From the NCBI RefSeq assembly GCF_003579925.1, contig NZ_QUAL01000158.1, positions 1-35,887 of the forward strand: a stretch of 35,887 bases of DNA. The letters are read 5' to 3'. The first letter of the stretch is position 1; each line of letters starts with the position of its first letter. Source of the stretch: Jiangella rhizosphaerae (GTDB lineage: Bacteria > Actinomycetota > Actinomycetes > Jiangellales > Jiangellaceae). Below are positions 1-8,490 of this stretch, piece by piece. The notes beneath the pieces are model-generated. The model searched no databases. It saw only the letters and a list, made by a program, of their open reading frames with translations, and had not been told where the DNA came from. Position numbers and translations under genes: made by a program.

Positions 1-546
1 CCAGCCGCGGGCCGACGCGCCGGCGACCGCGCTGCCGACCGGGTAGGCGAGCCGGCCGAGCCGCGGCTTGAGCGGGACGGCGCGCCGCCCGGCCTCGGCG
101 CCCACGCCGAGGTGGACCGCGTTGACGACGACGCCGCCGGCGTCGTCGGTCAGCACGTCGAGGTCGCGCTCCTTGCCGTCCAGCACCACCTCGGCGGCGC
201 GCGCGGGGTCCAGCGGCAGCCCGAGCGTGCGGGCGAGGTCGTTGCCGGTACCGAGCGGGATCAGCCCGAACTCGAACGGCGGCCGGTCCAGCAGACCGAG
301 GCGCAGCGCCGTGGCGACCAGCAGGTGCACGGAGCCGTCGCCGCCCAGGACGACCGGCCGGTGACCGGGGTGCCGTTCGAGCACGCCGGGGAGCGCGTCC
401 GGGTCGAGGTCGGCGACCTCGACGCCGTCGCCGCCCGCGCGCAGCACGCCGAGCGCCGTCCCGACCGCCCCGTCGCGCGCGCCGCCCGCGCGAGTGTTCG
501 TGATGACCAGCAGCTTCGGCACCGTCCGATGGTGCCAGGTCGACAT
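1..546 (-). CDS. Diacylglycerol/lipid kinase family protein (3' end cut by window edge)
   Basis: The reading frame runs off the left edge, so only about the first 182 residues are visible. The N-terminus reads KLLVITNTRAGG, the usual first strand and loop of the DAGK catalytic domain. It is followed by the nucleotide-binding motif VLGGDGSVH and by LIPLGTGNDLAR, both diagnostic of the diacylglycerol kinase/YegS/sphingosine kinase superfamily. Such enzymes phosphorylate lipid hydroxyls with ATP at the inner face of the membrane. I chose the ATG at 546; a GTG at 522 (VPKLLVITN) is equally plausible, since neither has a clear ribosome binding site. The gene is divergent from the triplicated membrane proteins that start at 693. 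The exact lipid substrate cannot be told. Confidence 0.85.
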   Translation of the reverse strand, partial: MSTWHHRTVPKLLVITNTRAGGARDGAVGTALGVLRAGGDGVEVADLDPDALPGVLERHPGHRPVVLGGDGSVHLLVATALRLGLLDRPPFEFGLIPLGTGNDLARTLGLPLDPARAAEVVLDGKERDLDVLTDDAGGVVVNAVHLGVGAEAGRRAVPLKPRLGRLAYPVGSAVAGASARGW

Positions 547-692
547 GAGAGAACGCTGAGGGCCGGCGCCGGTCACGGGCGCGGGTGACGACGGCGGACA
601 CCGTGCACCTGTCGCGGCTCGGGCTGGAGCAGACGCTCGCCGAGCTCGCCGACGTCTTGTGAGCGGAGTCGCTACCCAGCGACAATGCCTCG

Positions 693-1613
693 ATGAGGCA
701 GGGCGATGACGCGCCGCTCGACCTGGGCGTGGTGGGCACGGCCGACGAGCCGGCGACGGACGAGCCCGGCGAGCCGCCACCGGGCTCCGGCCGATGGCGG
801 TGGGCGGTCCCAGCCGCGACGTTCGCCGTCGGCGGGGCGCTCGGGCTGGTGGTCGCCGACACCCGCGACGACGCCGCCGGCTACGCCGACGTCCGGCTGG
901 TCAGCGGCGCGATCCACGGCCTGTCCGACCGGCACGACGAGGACTCGCCCGGCCGGATCGAGCTGAGCATCCTCAACCTCGGCGAGCACGAGGTCGAGAT
1001 CCTCGGGCTGGAGCCGGCCGGCATGACCGTCCATCCGGACACGGAGCCCGCCGACCCGGTCGCGGCACCGCCCGGCGAGTGGGTGACGGCGCTGCAGGAC
1101 GGGCTGGTCGCCGACTGCGACGCCCAGGCCGGCGACGGACTGCGGATCCGGGTCCGCGACGTCGGCGGCACGGTGCGCGTCGTGGAGGCCGACGGGCTGC
1201 CCGACGTCAGCGGCGTGGGCGGCGTGTGGCAGCACGCCTGCCGGCCGCCGGACCTGCTGTTCCCCGCCATCGCAGCCACGGTCACGGCGTCCGATGCCGG
1301 TAGCGTGACGACCGAGGTGCGATTGTCCAATCCGAGCACCGAACCGCTGGAGGTGATCGAGTTGGCGTCCGAAGCTCCCGGACTGGCCGCGACGGTCGCC
1401 GACCTTCCGTTCGTCCTGTCCCCGGACGAGTCGCTGGGCGTGCCGATGACGTGGACCGTCACCGACTGTCGGCTGGCGCGGCAATGGCACGACCCGCAAT
1501 TCGTCTACGCGTTCGCCGGCAATCAACCCTCCCGCGGCAACCACCCGGTGGACGCCGCCGCACAGGCCGCGCTCGTGTTGCTGGTCGACCGCGTCTGCGG
1601 GGACACGCCGTGA
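693..1613 (+). CDS. Unrecognised one-pass membrane protein, copy 1 of a tandem triplet
   Basis: A 306-residue protein of a family I do not recognise. The first 35 residues are acidic and contain APLDLGVVG. One membrane segment follows at about 37-54 (WAVPAATFAVGGALGLVVA), so the rest (residues 57-306) should lie outside the cell. The outer part has four cysteines at 142, 183, 259 and 302 that recur in the two downstream copies, and a TWTVTDC motif near the end. Its alternating hydrophobic strands and phrases such as VRLSNPSTEPLEV look like an immunoglobulin-like beta fold, which is inference. The stop overlaps the GTG start of copy 2 by 4 bp, so the genes are probably translated together. Function unknown. 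Confidence 0.8.
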   Translation: MRQGDDAPLDLGVVGTADEPATDEPGEPPPGSGRWRWAVPAATFAVGGALGLVVADTRDDAAGYADVRLVSGAIHGLSDRHDEDSPGRIELSILNLGEHEVEILGLEPAGMTVHPDTEPADPVAAPPGEWVTALQDGLVADCDAQAGDGLRIRVRDVGGTVRVVEADGLPDVSGVGGVWQHACRPPDLLFPAIAATVTASDAGSVTTEVRLSNPSTEPLEVIELASEAPGLAATVADLPFVLSPDESLGVPMTWTVTDCRLARQWHDPQFVYAFAGNQPSRGNHPVDAAAQAALVLLVDRVCGDTP

Positions 1614-2539
1614 CGCGCGCCGACGAGCCGCTCGATCTCGGCGTCGTCGGCCGCGACCCGGATCCGGAGGCGGACGGCCTGCCGGACCGGCCGGAACGGC
1701 GCGACCGCCGCCGGCTCTGGGCCGCCGTCGCCCTGGCGTTCCTCGTGGGCGGGGTGATCGGACTGGTCGTCGCCGACGCGCGCGACGACACGGCCGGCCA
1801 GGAACGCATCGAGCTGTACGGCGGGCCCGTGCGGCCGGTGATCGTCGACCGCGGTCCGCCGCGGGGCGAGCTGACCGTCAGCGTGCTCAACGCCGGCGAC
1901 AGCGCGGTGGAGATCCTCGGTGTCGTGGTCGAGGGCATGACCATCGACGGCGACGCCGAGGCCGCCGACCCCGTGACGGCCGATCCCGGCCGCTGGGTGA
2001 GCTACGTCCAGCGCGGCCTCGAGGTCGACTGCGACGGCCCGATGCCCGACGCCATGCGGGTGCGCGCTCGCACGCCGTCCGGCGAGGAGCGGCTCGTCGA
2101 CGTCGAGCCGCCCGACAACCACGAGGGGCTGCGCGGATTCTGGTACGTCGAGTGCCAGGCCGCCTACCAGTTCGGTCTGGGGGTCCGCGACAGCACGGTG
2201 CTCAGCCGCGGCGACGGCGCCGTCGTGCTGGCGCTCGAGCTGGCCAACACCGGGCCCGACGACCTCCGGCTCGGCGCCGTCGCGGCCAGGGCGCCCGGCT
2301 TCGCGCTGACGACCGGGGAGGCCGAGCCGGCCGTCCCGGCCGGCGACAGCGCCACCCTCACGACCACCTGGACGGTGACCGACTGCGACCTGGCGCTGAC
2401 CGCGTCCGGCGGGTCGCTCGCAGTCCGAATCCTGCACGGCGACGCCGAGACCGAGCAGATCATCGTGCTCCCCGAACAGGCGTTCACCGCGCTGGCCCGG
2501 TTGTCCGGGCAGTCGTGTCCGGCGACAATCCAGGAATGA
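1610..2539 (+). CDS. Unrecognised one-pass membrane protein, copy 2 of a tandem triplet
   Basis: A 309-residue paralogue of the gene just upstream. The GTG start at 1610 sits in a GTGA overlap with that gene's stop. It has the same plan: a short acidic cytoplasmic arm carrying EPLDLGVVG, a membrane segment around residues 37-57 (WAAVALAFLVGGVIGLVVA), the phrase ADARDDTA just outside it, then an extracytoplasmic domain with the four shared cysteines in the contexts EVDC, YVEC, TVTDC and GQSC. The C-terminus differs most from copies 1 and 3. No catalytic motif is visible. A structural or ligand-binding role outside the cell is possible but not supported by anything specific. The stop overlaps the ATG of copy 3. 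Confidence 0.8.
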   Translation: MTRADEPLDLGVVGRDPDPEADGLPDRPERRDRRRLWAAVALAFLVGGVIGLVVADARDDTAGQERIELYGGPVRPVIVDRGPPRGELTVSVLNAGDSAVEILGVVVEGMTIDGDAEAADPVTADPGRWVSYVQRGLEVDCDGPMPDAMRVRARTPSGEERLVDVEPPDNHEGLRGFWYVECQAAYQFGLGVRDSTVLSRGDGAVVLALELANTGPDDLRLGAVAARAPGFALTTGEAEPAVPAGDSATLTTTWTVTDCDLALTASGGSLAVRILHGDAETEQIIVLPEQAFTALARLSGQSCPATIQE

Positions 2540-3459
2540 CGGTGGGGGACGGGCGCGACGACGCCATTCTCGACCTCGGCGTCGTCGGCTCGCCCGGCGA
2601 CCAGCCGCCACCGGAACCGGCCGAGCGGTCCGCGCATCCCTGGCGGCGCTGGGCCCTGCCCGTCGCGGCGCTGGTGGTGGGCGGCCTGCTCGGCGCGGTC
2701 GTCGCCGACGCCCGGCACGACACCGCCGAGCTGGCCCGCGTCGGCATCGTCAGCGGCATCTCGAACTGGACGCCTGAGTCCGTTGACGACGACGGCGCCT
2801 GGGTCGAGCTGCAGCTGCTGAACATCGGCGCCCAGCCGGTCCAGATCGTCGGCATCGAGGCCGACGGCTTCCACCTCGCCCCTGACACCGGCCCGATCGA
2901 GGCCGTCGACGCGCCCGTGGGCGAGTGGGTCACGGTCCGGCAGGACGGGCTGGTGGCCGACTGCGCGGCCGCCGCGCCGACGCGGCTGCGCGTGCGCATC
3001 CGCGACGACGGCGGCGAGGAGCGCACCGTCACCGCCGACCAGCAGGCCGACTACGGCGGCGTCGCGATGCTGTGGAACACCGAGTGCCAGTTCGGCGCCG
3101 GCTACGTCCAGTTCGTCGGGCCGGCGACGACGAGCCTCGACGCCACCAGCCTCACGGTGACCCTGCCGATGTTCAACTACTCCGGCCGGCCCGCCCGGGT
3201 GACCCGCATGGTGCCCATCGCGCCCGGCCTGAGCGCGGCGCCGCCGGAGCTGCCGATCGAGGTGGCCGGCAACGGCACCACCCAGGTCGAGATCACCTGG
3301 ACCGTCGAGGACTGCTCGGCGGCGACCGCGATGCGCGGCGGCGACGGCCTGGTCGAGTACACCGTCACGTCGGGGACCAGGCAGCTGCCGGAGCACTTCC
3401 CGCTGGACGCCGACGTCATGGTCGAGCTCGTCCGGCTGGTGACCCACGTCTGCGCGTGA
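2536..3459 (+). CDS. Unrecognised one-pass membrane protein, copy 3 of a tandem triplet
   Basis: A 307-residue third paralogue. The ATG at 2536 overlaps the TGA of copy 2 (ATGA). The arm carries AILDLGVVG, followed by a membrane span (WALPVAALVVGGLLGAVVA) and the outer phrase ADARHDTA. The four cysteines occur in VADC, NTEC, TVEDC and THVC. The second half contains proline-rich beta-like strands (APGLSAAPPELPIEVAGNG). All three genes form one tightly packed cluster with no gap and share no recognised neighbour, so the products may work together, for example as a heteromer at the cell surface. That is inference from the overlaps and the paralogy only. Confidence 0.8.
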   Translation: MTVGDGRDDAILDLGVVGSPGDQPPPEPAERSAHPWRRWALPVAALVVGGLLGAVVADARHDTAELARVGIVSGISNWTPESVDDDGAWVELQLLNIGAQPVQIVGIEADGFHLAPDTGPIEAVDAPVGEWVTVRQDGLVADCAAAAPTRLRVRIRDDGGEERTVTADQQADYGGVAMLWNTECQFGAGYVQFVGPATTSLDATSLTVTLPMFNYSGRPARVTRMVPIAPGLSAAPPELPIEVAGNGTTQVEITWTVEDCSAATAMRGGDGLVEYTVTSGTRQLPEHFPLDADVMVELVRLVTHVCA

Positions 3460-3550
3460 CGCCGGCGCGGCCGTACGTCGGCGGGCGTAGCCGGCGGATC
3501 AGCACCTGAGCGGACGAGCGCGACCCGGCGCCGCGGCCAGGCTGAGCGGC

Positions 3551-4951
3551 ATGAGCATCGACCACGCCCCGTACCTGTCCACCCTCAGCCGCCGCGGCCT
3601 GTTCGGGCTGGCGGCGGCCGCGGCCGGCACCACGCTGCTGCGCGGCCCGCAGGCGACGGCGGCCGGGACCGCCGTCGGCACGGAGGACGCGTTCGCCGAC
3701 TGGCTCGACCGGCACGCCACCCCGGTCCGGACGAGCCCGCGCGGCCCTCTGGACGACCTCACGCCGCTGCGCCGGACGGTGCGCGACGCGGTCGTCGTCG
3801 GTCTCGGCGAGTCCGCCCACGGCACGCACACCCAGTTCGCGCTGAAGCACCGGGTCGCCCGCTACCTGGTCGAGGAGCTGGGCTTCCGCACCATCGCCTG
3901 GGAGGAGAGCTGGGGCAGCGGCGTCGTGCTCGACCGCTACGTCCGTGGCGACGGCACCGACGCTCGCAGCGCCGTCGGCCAGGCACTGTTCATGCTGCGC
4001 AGCCAGGCGATGCTCGACCTCGTCCGGTGGATGCGCGAGTTCAATCGCGGCCGGCCGGACTGGGACCAGGTCCGCTTCCTCGGCGCCGACGTCCTCGAGC
4101 TCCGAGCCCTGCAGTACGACGAGATCGAGCGGTTCACCGCCGCGGTGGCGCCGGCACGGCTGCCGCGGGTCCGTGCGCTGCTGGGGGTGCTGGCCCTGCG
4201 CGGGACGCCGCAGGAGCACCTCGTCTGGTACAAGTACCGGCTCACCGAGGACGAGCGGCGGCCGCTCGTCGCCGCCGCCCGCGAACTGCACGAGCTGGTC
4301 CGCGACGCCGCGGAGAGCCGGGCCGCCCGCCGGGGCCGCGCCGCCGTCGACCCCGACGACGCCGTGCTGCACGCGTACGCGCTGCTCGGGTTCTACGAGT
4401 CGGGGTCGGCCGCCGGGATCGCGGACGACGTGCGCGACCGGTACGTCGCCGACCTCCTGACGTTCTGGCACGAGCGGACCGGGCATCGGATCGCCTACGG
4501 CGCCGCCAACGCGCACGTGGCCGCGGCCGAGGAGATGGTGGTCGAGTTCCCGCCGGACCCACCGGTGCGCCGGCGGCTGGCCGGCGGCCTGCTCCGGGCG
4601 CGCTACGGCGCCGGCTACGTCGCCGTCGGGACCGTCTTCGACCACGGCACCGTGCTGACCGGCTGGGAGGTCGACGGCGGACCGCGGGTGTACGCCGTCC
4701 CGCCGCCGAGCCCGTCGTTCGCCGACGCGCTGCTCGGCCGGGCGCGGCTCGGCGACTACCTCATCGACCTCCGGCGCGGCGGGCCGACGGAGGTGCGGGA
4801 CCGGCTGGACGGGCCGGCGTCGCTGCGCATCATGAGCTCCGCGTACGACCCCGCCCGCGACGAGCACTACGCCCAGCACCTGCCGTCGTGGCGCGCCGGC
4901 TTCGACGCGCTGCTGCACGTCCGCACCGTCGCCGCGACGCAGCTGGTCTAA
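3551..4951 (+). CDS. Erythromycin esterase family protein, Tat-exported
   Basis: A 466-residue protein with a twin-arginine type leader (SRRGLFGLAAAAAG, residues 13-26), so it is probably exported folded. The mature part carries the family's catalytic signature VVVGLGESAHGTH (Glu87 and His90), then RTIAWEESWG (Glu118/119) and YGAANAHVAA, which corresponds to the later active-site histidine region. The length is right for the family. Members hydrolyse the macrolide lactone ring in the few studied cases (EreA, EreB), but most actinobacterial relatives have unknown substrates and should not be read as resistance genes. Its last bases overlap the convergent SDR gene by 4 bp. The 91-bp gap from the membrane triplet suggests its own promoter. 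Confidence 0.88.
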   Translation: MSIDHAPYLSTLSRRGLFGLAAAAAGTTLLRGPQATAAGTAVGTEDAFADWLDRHATPVRTSPRGPLDDLTPLRRTVRDAVVVGLGESAHGTHTQFALKHRVARYLVEELGFRTIAWEESWGSGVVLDRYVRGDGTDARSAVGQALFMLRSQAMLDLVRWMREFNRGRPDWDQVRFLGADVLELRALQYDEIERFTAAVAPARLPRVRALLGVLALRGTPQEHLVWYKYRLTEDERRPLVAAARELHELVRDAAESRAARRGRAAVDPDDAVLHAYALLGFYESGSAAGIADDVRDRYVADLLTFWHERTGHRIAYGAANAHVAAAEEMVVEFPPDPPVRRRLAGGLLRARYGAGYVAVGTVFDHGTVLTGWEVDGGPRVYAVPPPSPSFADALLGRARLGDYLIDLRRGGPTEVRDRLDGPASLRIMSSAYDPARDEHYAQHLPSWRAGFDALLHVRTVAATQLV

Positions 4952-5742
4952 GGGAGGATCGCGTCGACGTAGCCGCCGTCGACCCGGACGGCGGCGCCCG
5001 TCGTCGCCGACGCCTGCGCCGAGCTGAGGTACACGACCAGGTTCGCGATCTCCTCGGGCTCGATCAGCCGCTGCAGCAGCGACTGCGGGCGGTGCCGGCG
5101 CATGAACTCGCGCTGCGCCTCGTCCCAGGGCAGGCTGCGGTCGACCAGCTGATAGACGAAGTCCTCGACGCCGCCGGTGTGCGTGGGGCCGGCGATGACG
5201 CTGTTGACGGTGACGCCGGTGCCGGCCGCCTCCTTGGCGAAGCCCCGCGAGACGGCGAGCAGCGCCGTCTTCGTCATGCCGTAGTGGATCATCTCGGCCG
5301 GGATGACGACGGCGGAGTCGCTGGCGATGTACTGCACCCGGCCCCAGCCCCGCGCCGTCATGCCGGGCAGGTAGGCGCGGGTCAGCCGCACGGCCGCCAG
5401 CACGTTCACCTCGAAGTACCGCCGCCACTGCGCGTCGGTGATCTCCAGCGCCGGCGTCGCTTCGAAGATGCCGAGGTTGTTGACCAGGATGTCGACGTCG
5501 GGCAGTGCTTCGGTGACGGCGGCCGCGCCCTCGTCGGTCGCGACGTCGGCGGGGACGGCGACGACGTCCGCGCCCGTGACCTCCGCCCGCAGCCGCTCGA
5601 CGCCGGCGTTGACGGTGTCGGCGCCGCGCCCGTTCACCCCCACCCGCGCGCCCGACCGGGCCAGCCCGGCCGCGATGGCCCACCCGATGCCCTGTGTCGA
5701 CCCGGTGACGAGGGCGGTCTTTCCGCTGAGATCGAGGCGCAT
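4948..5742 (-). CDS. SDR family NAD(P)-dependent oxidoreductase
   Basis: A 264-residue classical short-chain dehydrogenase. Visible motifs are the cofactor glycine loop TGSTQGIG (13-20), NNLG (88-91) in place of NNAG, Asn113, Ser141, and the catalytic pair Tyr154/Lys158 in YGMTK. The protein ends with the common VDGGYVDAILP tail. The ASP-rich stretch after strand 3 (VPADVATD) is typical. It would reduce a carbonyl or oxidise an alcohol in the cytoplasm. The substrate is not evident; family resemblance is to FabG-like/glucose dehydrogenase-like SDRs. The ATG at 5742 opens the conserved LSGKTALVTG strand directly, which supports this start. The gene is convergent with the esterase-like gene. 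Confidence 0.92.
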   Translation of the reverse strand: MRLDLSGKTALVTGSTQGIGWAIAAGLARSGARVGVNGRGADTVNAGVERLRAEVTGADVVAVPADVATDEGAAAVTEALPDVDILVNNLGIFEATPALEITDAQWRRYFEVNVLAAVRLTRAYLPGMTARGWGRVQYIASDSAVVIPAEMIHYGMTKTALLAVSRGFAKEAAGTGVTVNSVIAGPTHTGGVEDFVYQLVDRSLPWDEAQREFMRRHRPQSLLQRLIEPEEIANLVVYLSSAQASATTGAAVRVDGGYVDAILP

Positions 5743-5903
5743 GCCCCCGATTCTCCTTCAGCAGTGCTCAGAGTGTGAGCCGACGTTGGTCGTGCCGGTG
5801 GGAAGGTCGCTGGCGTTCTCGATGGAGCCGACATCGTGCCGACGGCCACGCGCGCGGCAGTGGCCCCCTCACCGTGCCGACGAACGACGAGCCGCAGGCC
5901 GCT

Positions 5904-5953
5904 GATGGGTGAGGGATCCGGGTAGCCAGGACGACGCGGATCCCTCACCCATC
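5904..5953. repeat. 17-bp perfect inverted repeat, 16-nt loop
   Basis: The arms at 5904-5920 and 5937-5953 (GATGGGTGAGGGATCCG and its complement) are perfect over 17 bp and enclose 16 nt. There is no T-tract on either side. It may be a terminator, a protein-binding dyad or a dispersed intergenic repeat. Confidence 0.8.
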
Positions 5954-6235
5954 CAGGCCGCGACGGCATCACCTGCCGACCGCGACACCGTGACGACGAC
6001 GCCGCCACCATGACCACCACACCACGAGACACGCCCCACGCATTCATCGGCATCTCCAAGGCCGCAGCGTCGGCAATCTCGGCGTCGTCCCCCTGCACGT
6101 GGCTGAGAACGGCCAGCTATCAAGGGGACGGGGAGTATGGCGACGACCGACCCAGGGCGTTCGCCGCGTTTGTGTGTGTGGCGTTGGTGGCGTGGAGCGT
6201 CCACCTGCTGAGATTGCACCGTGATTCCGGAGCCG

Positions 6236-6299
6236 TCACGAGGATTTCCTGAGCGTCAATAGGCCTACAGCCATGTTGACGCTCAGGAAATCCTCGTGA
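6236..6299. repeat. 24-bp perfect inverted repeat, 16-nt loop
   Basis: The arms 6236-6259 and 6276-6299 are perfect complements over 24 bp; the left arm begins TCACGAGGATTTCC. The 16-nt loop holds the palindrome TAGGCCTA (6260-6267). The loop length equals that of the hairpin 280 bp upstream, although the sequences differ. The sequence is less GC-rich than its surroundings. It looks like an intergenic repeat element; a role as terminator is also possible. Confidence 0.85.
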
Positions 6300-6518
6300 T
6301 GTAGGCGATCCTGGATGATCATCACTGTCCACAGCCCGGCAAACAGAGCGGAACCGGCACGCCAAGCGTGAGGTGAAAGCCCGGCCGACGCCGTCCACGA
6401 TCGCCTGACGCCACGGAGTGTGGTGACCCGCGTGTTGGCCGCTCTGGATAGCTGGGATCGTTGGCCGTCCACCGGCACCGGCGCCGGCCGCCTGCGGTGG
6501 GACGCGCGCGGGGGGCCG

Positions 6519-7442
6519 CTAGGCCACCGATCGCCTGCGCCGGGAGATCGCCACGCCGACCAGGCTGATGGCGCCGCCGACCAGGCCGAACACTGTCGGA
6601 ATCTCGCTGAGCAGCGCCCACGACATCAGCACGGACACCGTCGGGACGACGTAGGTGGTGGCGCTGAGCCGCCCGGCGTCCATGCGCTTCAACGCGTAGG
6701 CCCAGGTGGTGAAGCCGATCGCGGTCGGGAACAGGCCCAGGTACACCGCGGCCAGCACGGCGCCGAGCGAGGCGTCCGACAGCTCCGACACCAGCTGGGG
6801 CGTCCACGGCAGCAGCACCGCCGTGCCGACGACGCAGGCCAGCCAGGTGGTCGTCAGGCCGTCGGTGACCCGCAGGACGACCTTCTGGATCAGCGCGCCC
6901 GCCGTGTACAGCACCGCGGCCAGCAGGCAGAGCGCGACGCCGAGCCCGTCGCGGTCGCCGCTGGAGCCCAGCGAGATGACCGCGACGCCGCCGAGGGCGA
7001 CCAGCGAGCCGGCGATCAGCGCCCGCGGGAACCCCTCGCCGAGGAACAGCCCGGCGCCGAACGCGATGAGCAGCGGCGCGACGTTGACCAGCAACGCGGC
7101 GGTGCCGGCGTCGACGTGCTGCTCACCGGCGTTGAGGGCGACGGTGTAGCCGGCCAGCCACAGCACGCCGCACGCCGCGATCAGCCCGAAGGTCCGCCGC
7201 GACAGCGGCACCGGGATCACCCGGCGGCCGCGCGTGGCGACCACCAGCACCGTCAGCGCCACGGACGCGACCGCCAGCCGGATCAGCGCGAGCGGCGCGG
7301 CGGACAGGGTGTGGCCGACGTCGCGGATGGCGACGAACGCGGAGGCCCAGAGCAGGACGGTGACGGCCGCGGCGAGGGCGGCCTTGCGGCTCTCGGAGAG
7401 GCGCGGTGCGGCGGGAACGGGAGCCTGGAGGGTCTGCGTCAC
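6519..7442 (-). CDS. EamA/DMT-family transporter
   Basis: A protein of about 307 residues with roughly ten hydrophobic segments arranged as two EamA repeats, beginning AAVTVLLWASAFVAIRDVGHTL and, in the second half, LYTAGALIQKVVL. Both halves contain the small-residue helices typical of drug/metabolite exporters. It ends with SLVGVAISRRRRS, a positive cytoplasmic tail. The substrate cannot be predicted. I place the start at the GTG at 7442 (VTQTLQAPVP); longer in-frame GTG starts at 7475 and 7481 are possible, and a -10-like TAATAC lies just upstream of them. The gene is divergent from a LysR-type regulator, which is the usual arrangement for a regulator controlling its neighbouring exporter. 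Confidence 0.88.
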   Translation of the reverse strand: MTQTLQAPVPAAPRLSESRKAALAAAVTVLLWASAFVAIRDVGHTLSAAPLALIRLAVASVALTVLVVATRGRRVIPVPLSRRTFGLIAACGVLWLAGYTVALNAGEQHVDAGTAALLVNVAPLLIAFGAGLFLGEGFPRALIAGSLVALGGVAVISLGSSGDRDGLGVALCLLAAVLYTAGALIQKVVLRVTDGLTTTWLACVVGTAVLLPWTPQLVSELSDASLGAVLAAVYLGLFPTAIGFTTWAYALKRMDAGRLSATTYVVPTVSVLMSWALLSEIPTVFGLVGGAISLVGVAISRRRRSVA

Positions 7443-7524
7443 CCTGCCATGGTCGGCGCCCTGATTCGACAGCACAAGCACGTATTACTGACGAACCGTT
7501 AAGGTGAGCTGTACGATTGGATCC

Positions 7525-8490
7525 ATGCTGGACGTGCCCCGCCTCCGCCTGCTCCGCGCGGTCGTCGCCACCGGCTCCGTCCGGGCCGCCGCCGAGACGC
7601 TCGGCTACACCCCGTCCGCCGTCAGCCAGCAGCTGGCCGCGCTGCAGCGCGAGACCGGGCTGCGGCTGCTCGACCGCGCGGGCCGCGGCATCGAGCCGAC
7701 CACCGCCGGCCGGACGCTGGCGACCGAGGCCGAGCCGCTGTTCGAGGCGCTGACCCGGCTCGAGGGGCTGGTCGGCGACCTGCGGGCCGGCCGGGTCGGC
7801 AGCCTGTCGATCGGCTACTTCGCCTCGGCGGGCGCCGCCTGGCTGCCGCCGGTCGTCGCCGCGCTGCACGCGGAGTTCCCCGAACTGCGGCTGGACCTGC
7901 GGATGACCGAGATGAGGCTGCCCGACAGCCGACCGCGAGGTCCGAACCCGCAGCGAGTCCCACAAGGGAATCGGGGAATGCCGGACAGCTACGAGCCCGA
8001 CGTCGACATCTTCGTCGAGCGGCCCGAGTGGACGCCGCCGGCCGGCGCCGACGTCCGGCACCTGGTCGACGACCCGTACCTCGCGGTCGTGCGCACCGAC
8101 GACCCGCTGGCCGGACGGGGTGAGGTGCCGCTCGCCGAGCTGGCCGGGCGGCGCTGGATCGACAACGACGTCAACGACGGCGCCTGCCGCCGCGTGCTGC
8201 TGCGCGCCTGCGCCGAGGCCGGATTCTCGCCGGAGTTCGCCGTCGAGACGCACGATTACCACACCGCGATCCCGTTCGTCGCGACCGGCATCGGCCTCAC
8301 CGTCGTCCCGGAGCTGGGCATCCGCGACCTCCCGCCGGACGTGACGACGGTGCGCATCGTCGCCCCGGAGCCGGTGCGACGCATTCACGTCGCCGTCCGC
8401 AAGTCCGCCGCCCAGCACCCGGCCGCACAGCGCGCCGCCGACCTCCTGCGCGAGGTGGTCGGCGGCGCGGCGGTGCCACGTCAGGACTGA
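7525..8490 (+). CDS. LysR-family transcriptional regulator with in-frame insertion
   Basis: A 321-residue regulator. The N-terminal winged helix-turn-helix is clear ([39 protein letters not shown]), followed by the substrate-binding domain ([21 protein letters not shown] to the C-terminus). The ATG at 7525 opens [13 protein letters not shown], the normal LysR beginning; a GTG 21 bp upstream is less likely. The odd point is about residues 133-155: after MRLPDS comes an unfamiliar stretch ([20 protein letters not shown]), and the text then resumes as [10 protein letters not shown]. The words TGCC(C/G)GACAGC repeat on both sides, as if 60 bp had been inserted or duplicated without breaking the frame. 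Probably controls the divergent EamA exporter and itself. Confidence 0.9.
   Translation: MLDVPRLRLLRAVVATGSVRAAAETLGYTPSAVSQQLAALQRETGLRLLDRAGRGIEPTTAGRTLATEAEPLFEALTRLEGLVGDLRAGRVGSLSIGYFASAGAAWLPPVVAALHAEFPELRLDLRMTEMRLPDSRPRGPNPQRVPQGNRGMPDSYEPDVDIFVERPEWTPPAGADVRHLVDDPYLAVVRTDDPLAGRGEVPLAELAGRRWIDNDVNDGACRRVLLRACAEAGFSPEFAVETHDYHTAIPFVATGIGLTVVPELGIRDLPPDVTTVRIVAPEPVRRIHVAVRKSAAQHPAAQRAADLLREVVGGAAVPRQD
7927..7967 (+). repeat. 41-bp repeat inside the LysR gene (second copy at 34180-34220)
   Basis: The segment begins AGCCGACCGCGAGGTCC (17 bp) and ends GCGAGTCCCACAAGG (15 bp); both blocks are identical, in reverse complement, to 34180-34220, and the 9 bases between them match at 5 positions. 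It contains GACC-GCGA-GGTC, a small stem with a tetraloop. Here it is read in frame as part of the regulator. Confidence 0.75.

Larger units (their letters stand above)
5743..6518. other. Long gene-free region with two hairpin repeats
   Basis: About 780 bp lie between the SDR start and the end of the EamA gene. No reading frame here shows recognisable protein features. The only clear structure is two long inverted repeats, at 5904-5953 and 6236-6299, listed separately. The promoter of the SDR gene must lie at its left end. The rest could be decayed coding sequence, but I see no identifiable remnant. Confidence 0.6.

Noticed and set aside
585-662. 25-codon frame from a GTG (VTTADTVHLSRLGLEQTLAELADVL)
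   Set aside because: It has some helical character, but no ribosome binding site and no recognisable family; it could be a gene remnant, but it is too short to support.
6010-6252. 80-codon plus-strand frame in the gene-free region
   Set aside because: Composition and lack of a ribosome binding site argue against coding; its end runs into the hairpin repeat at 6236.
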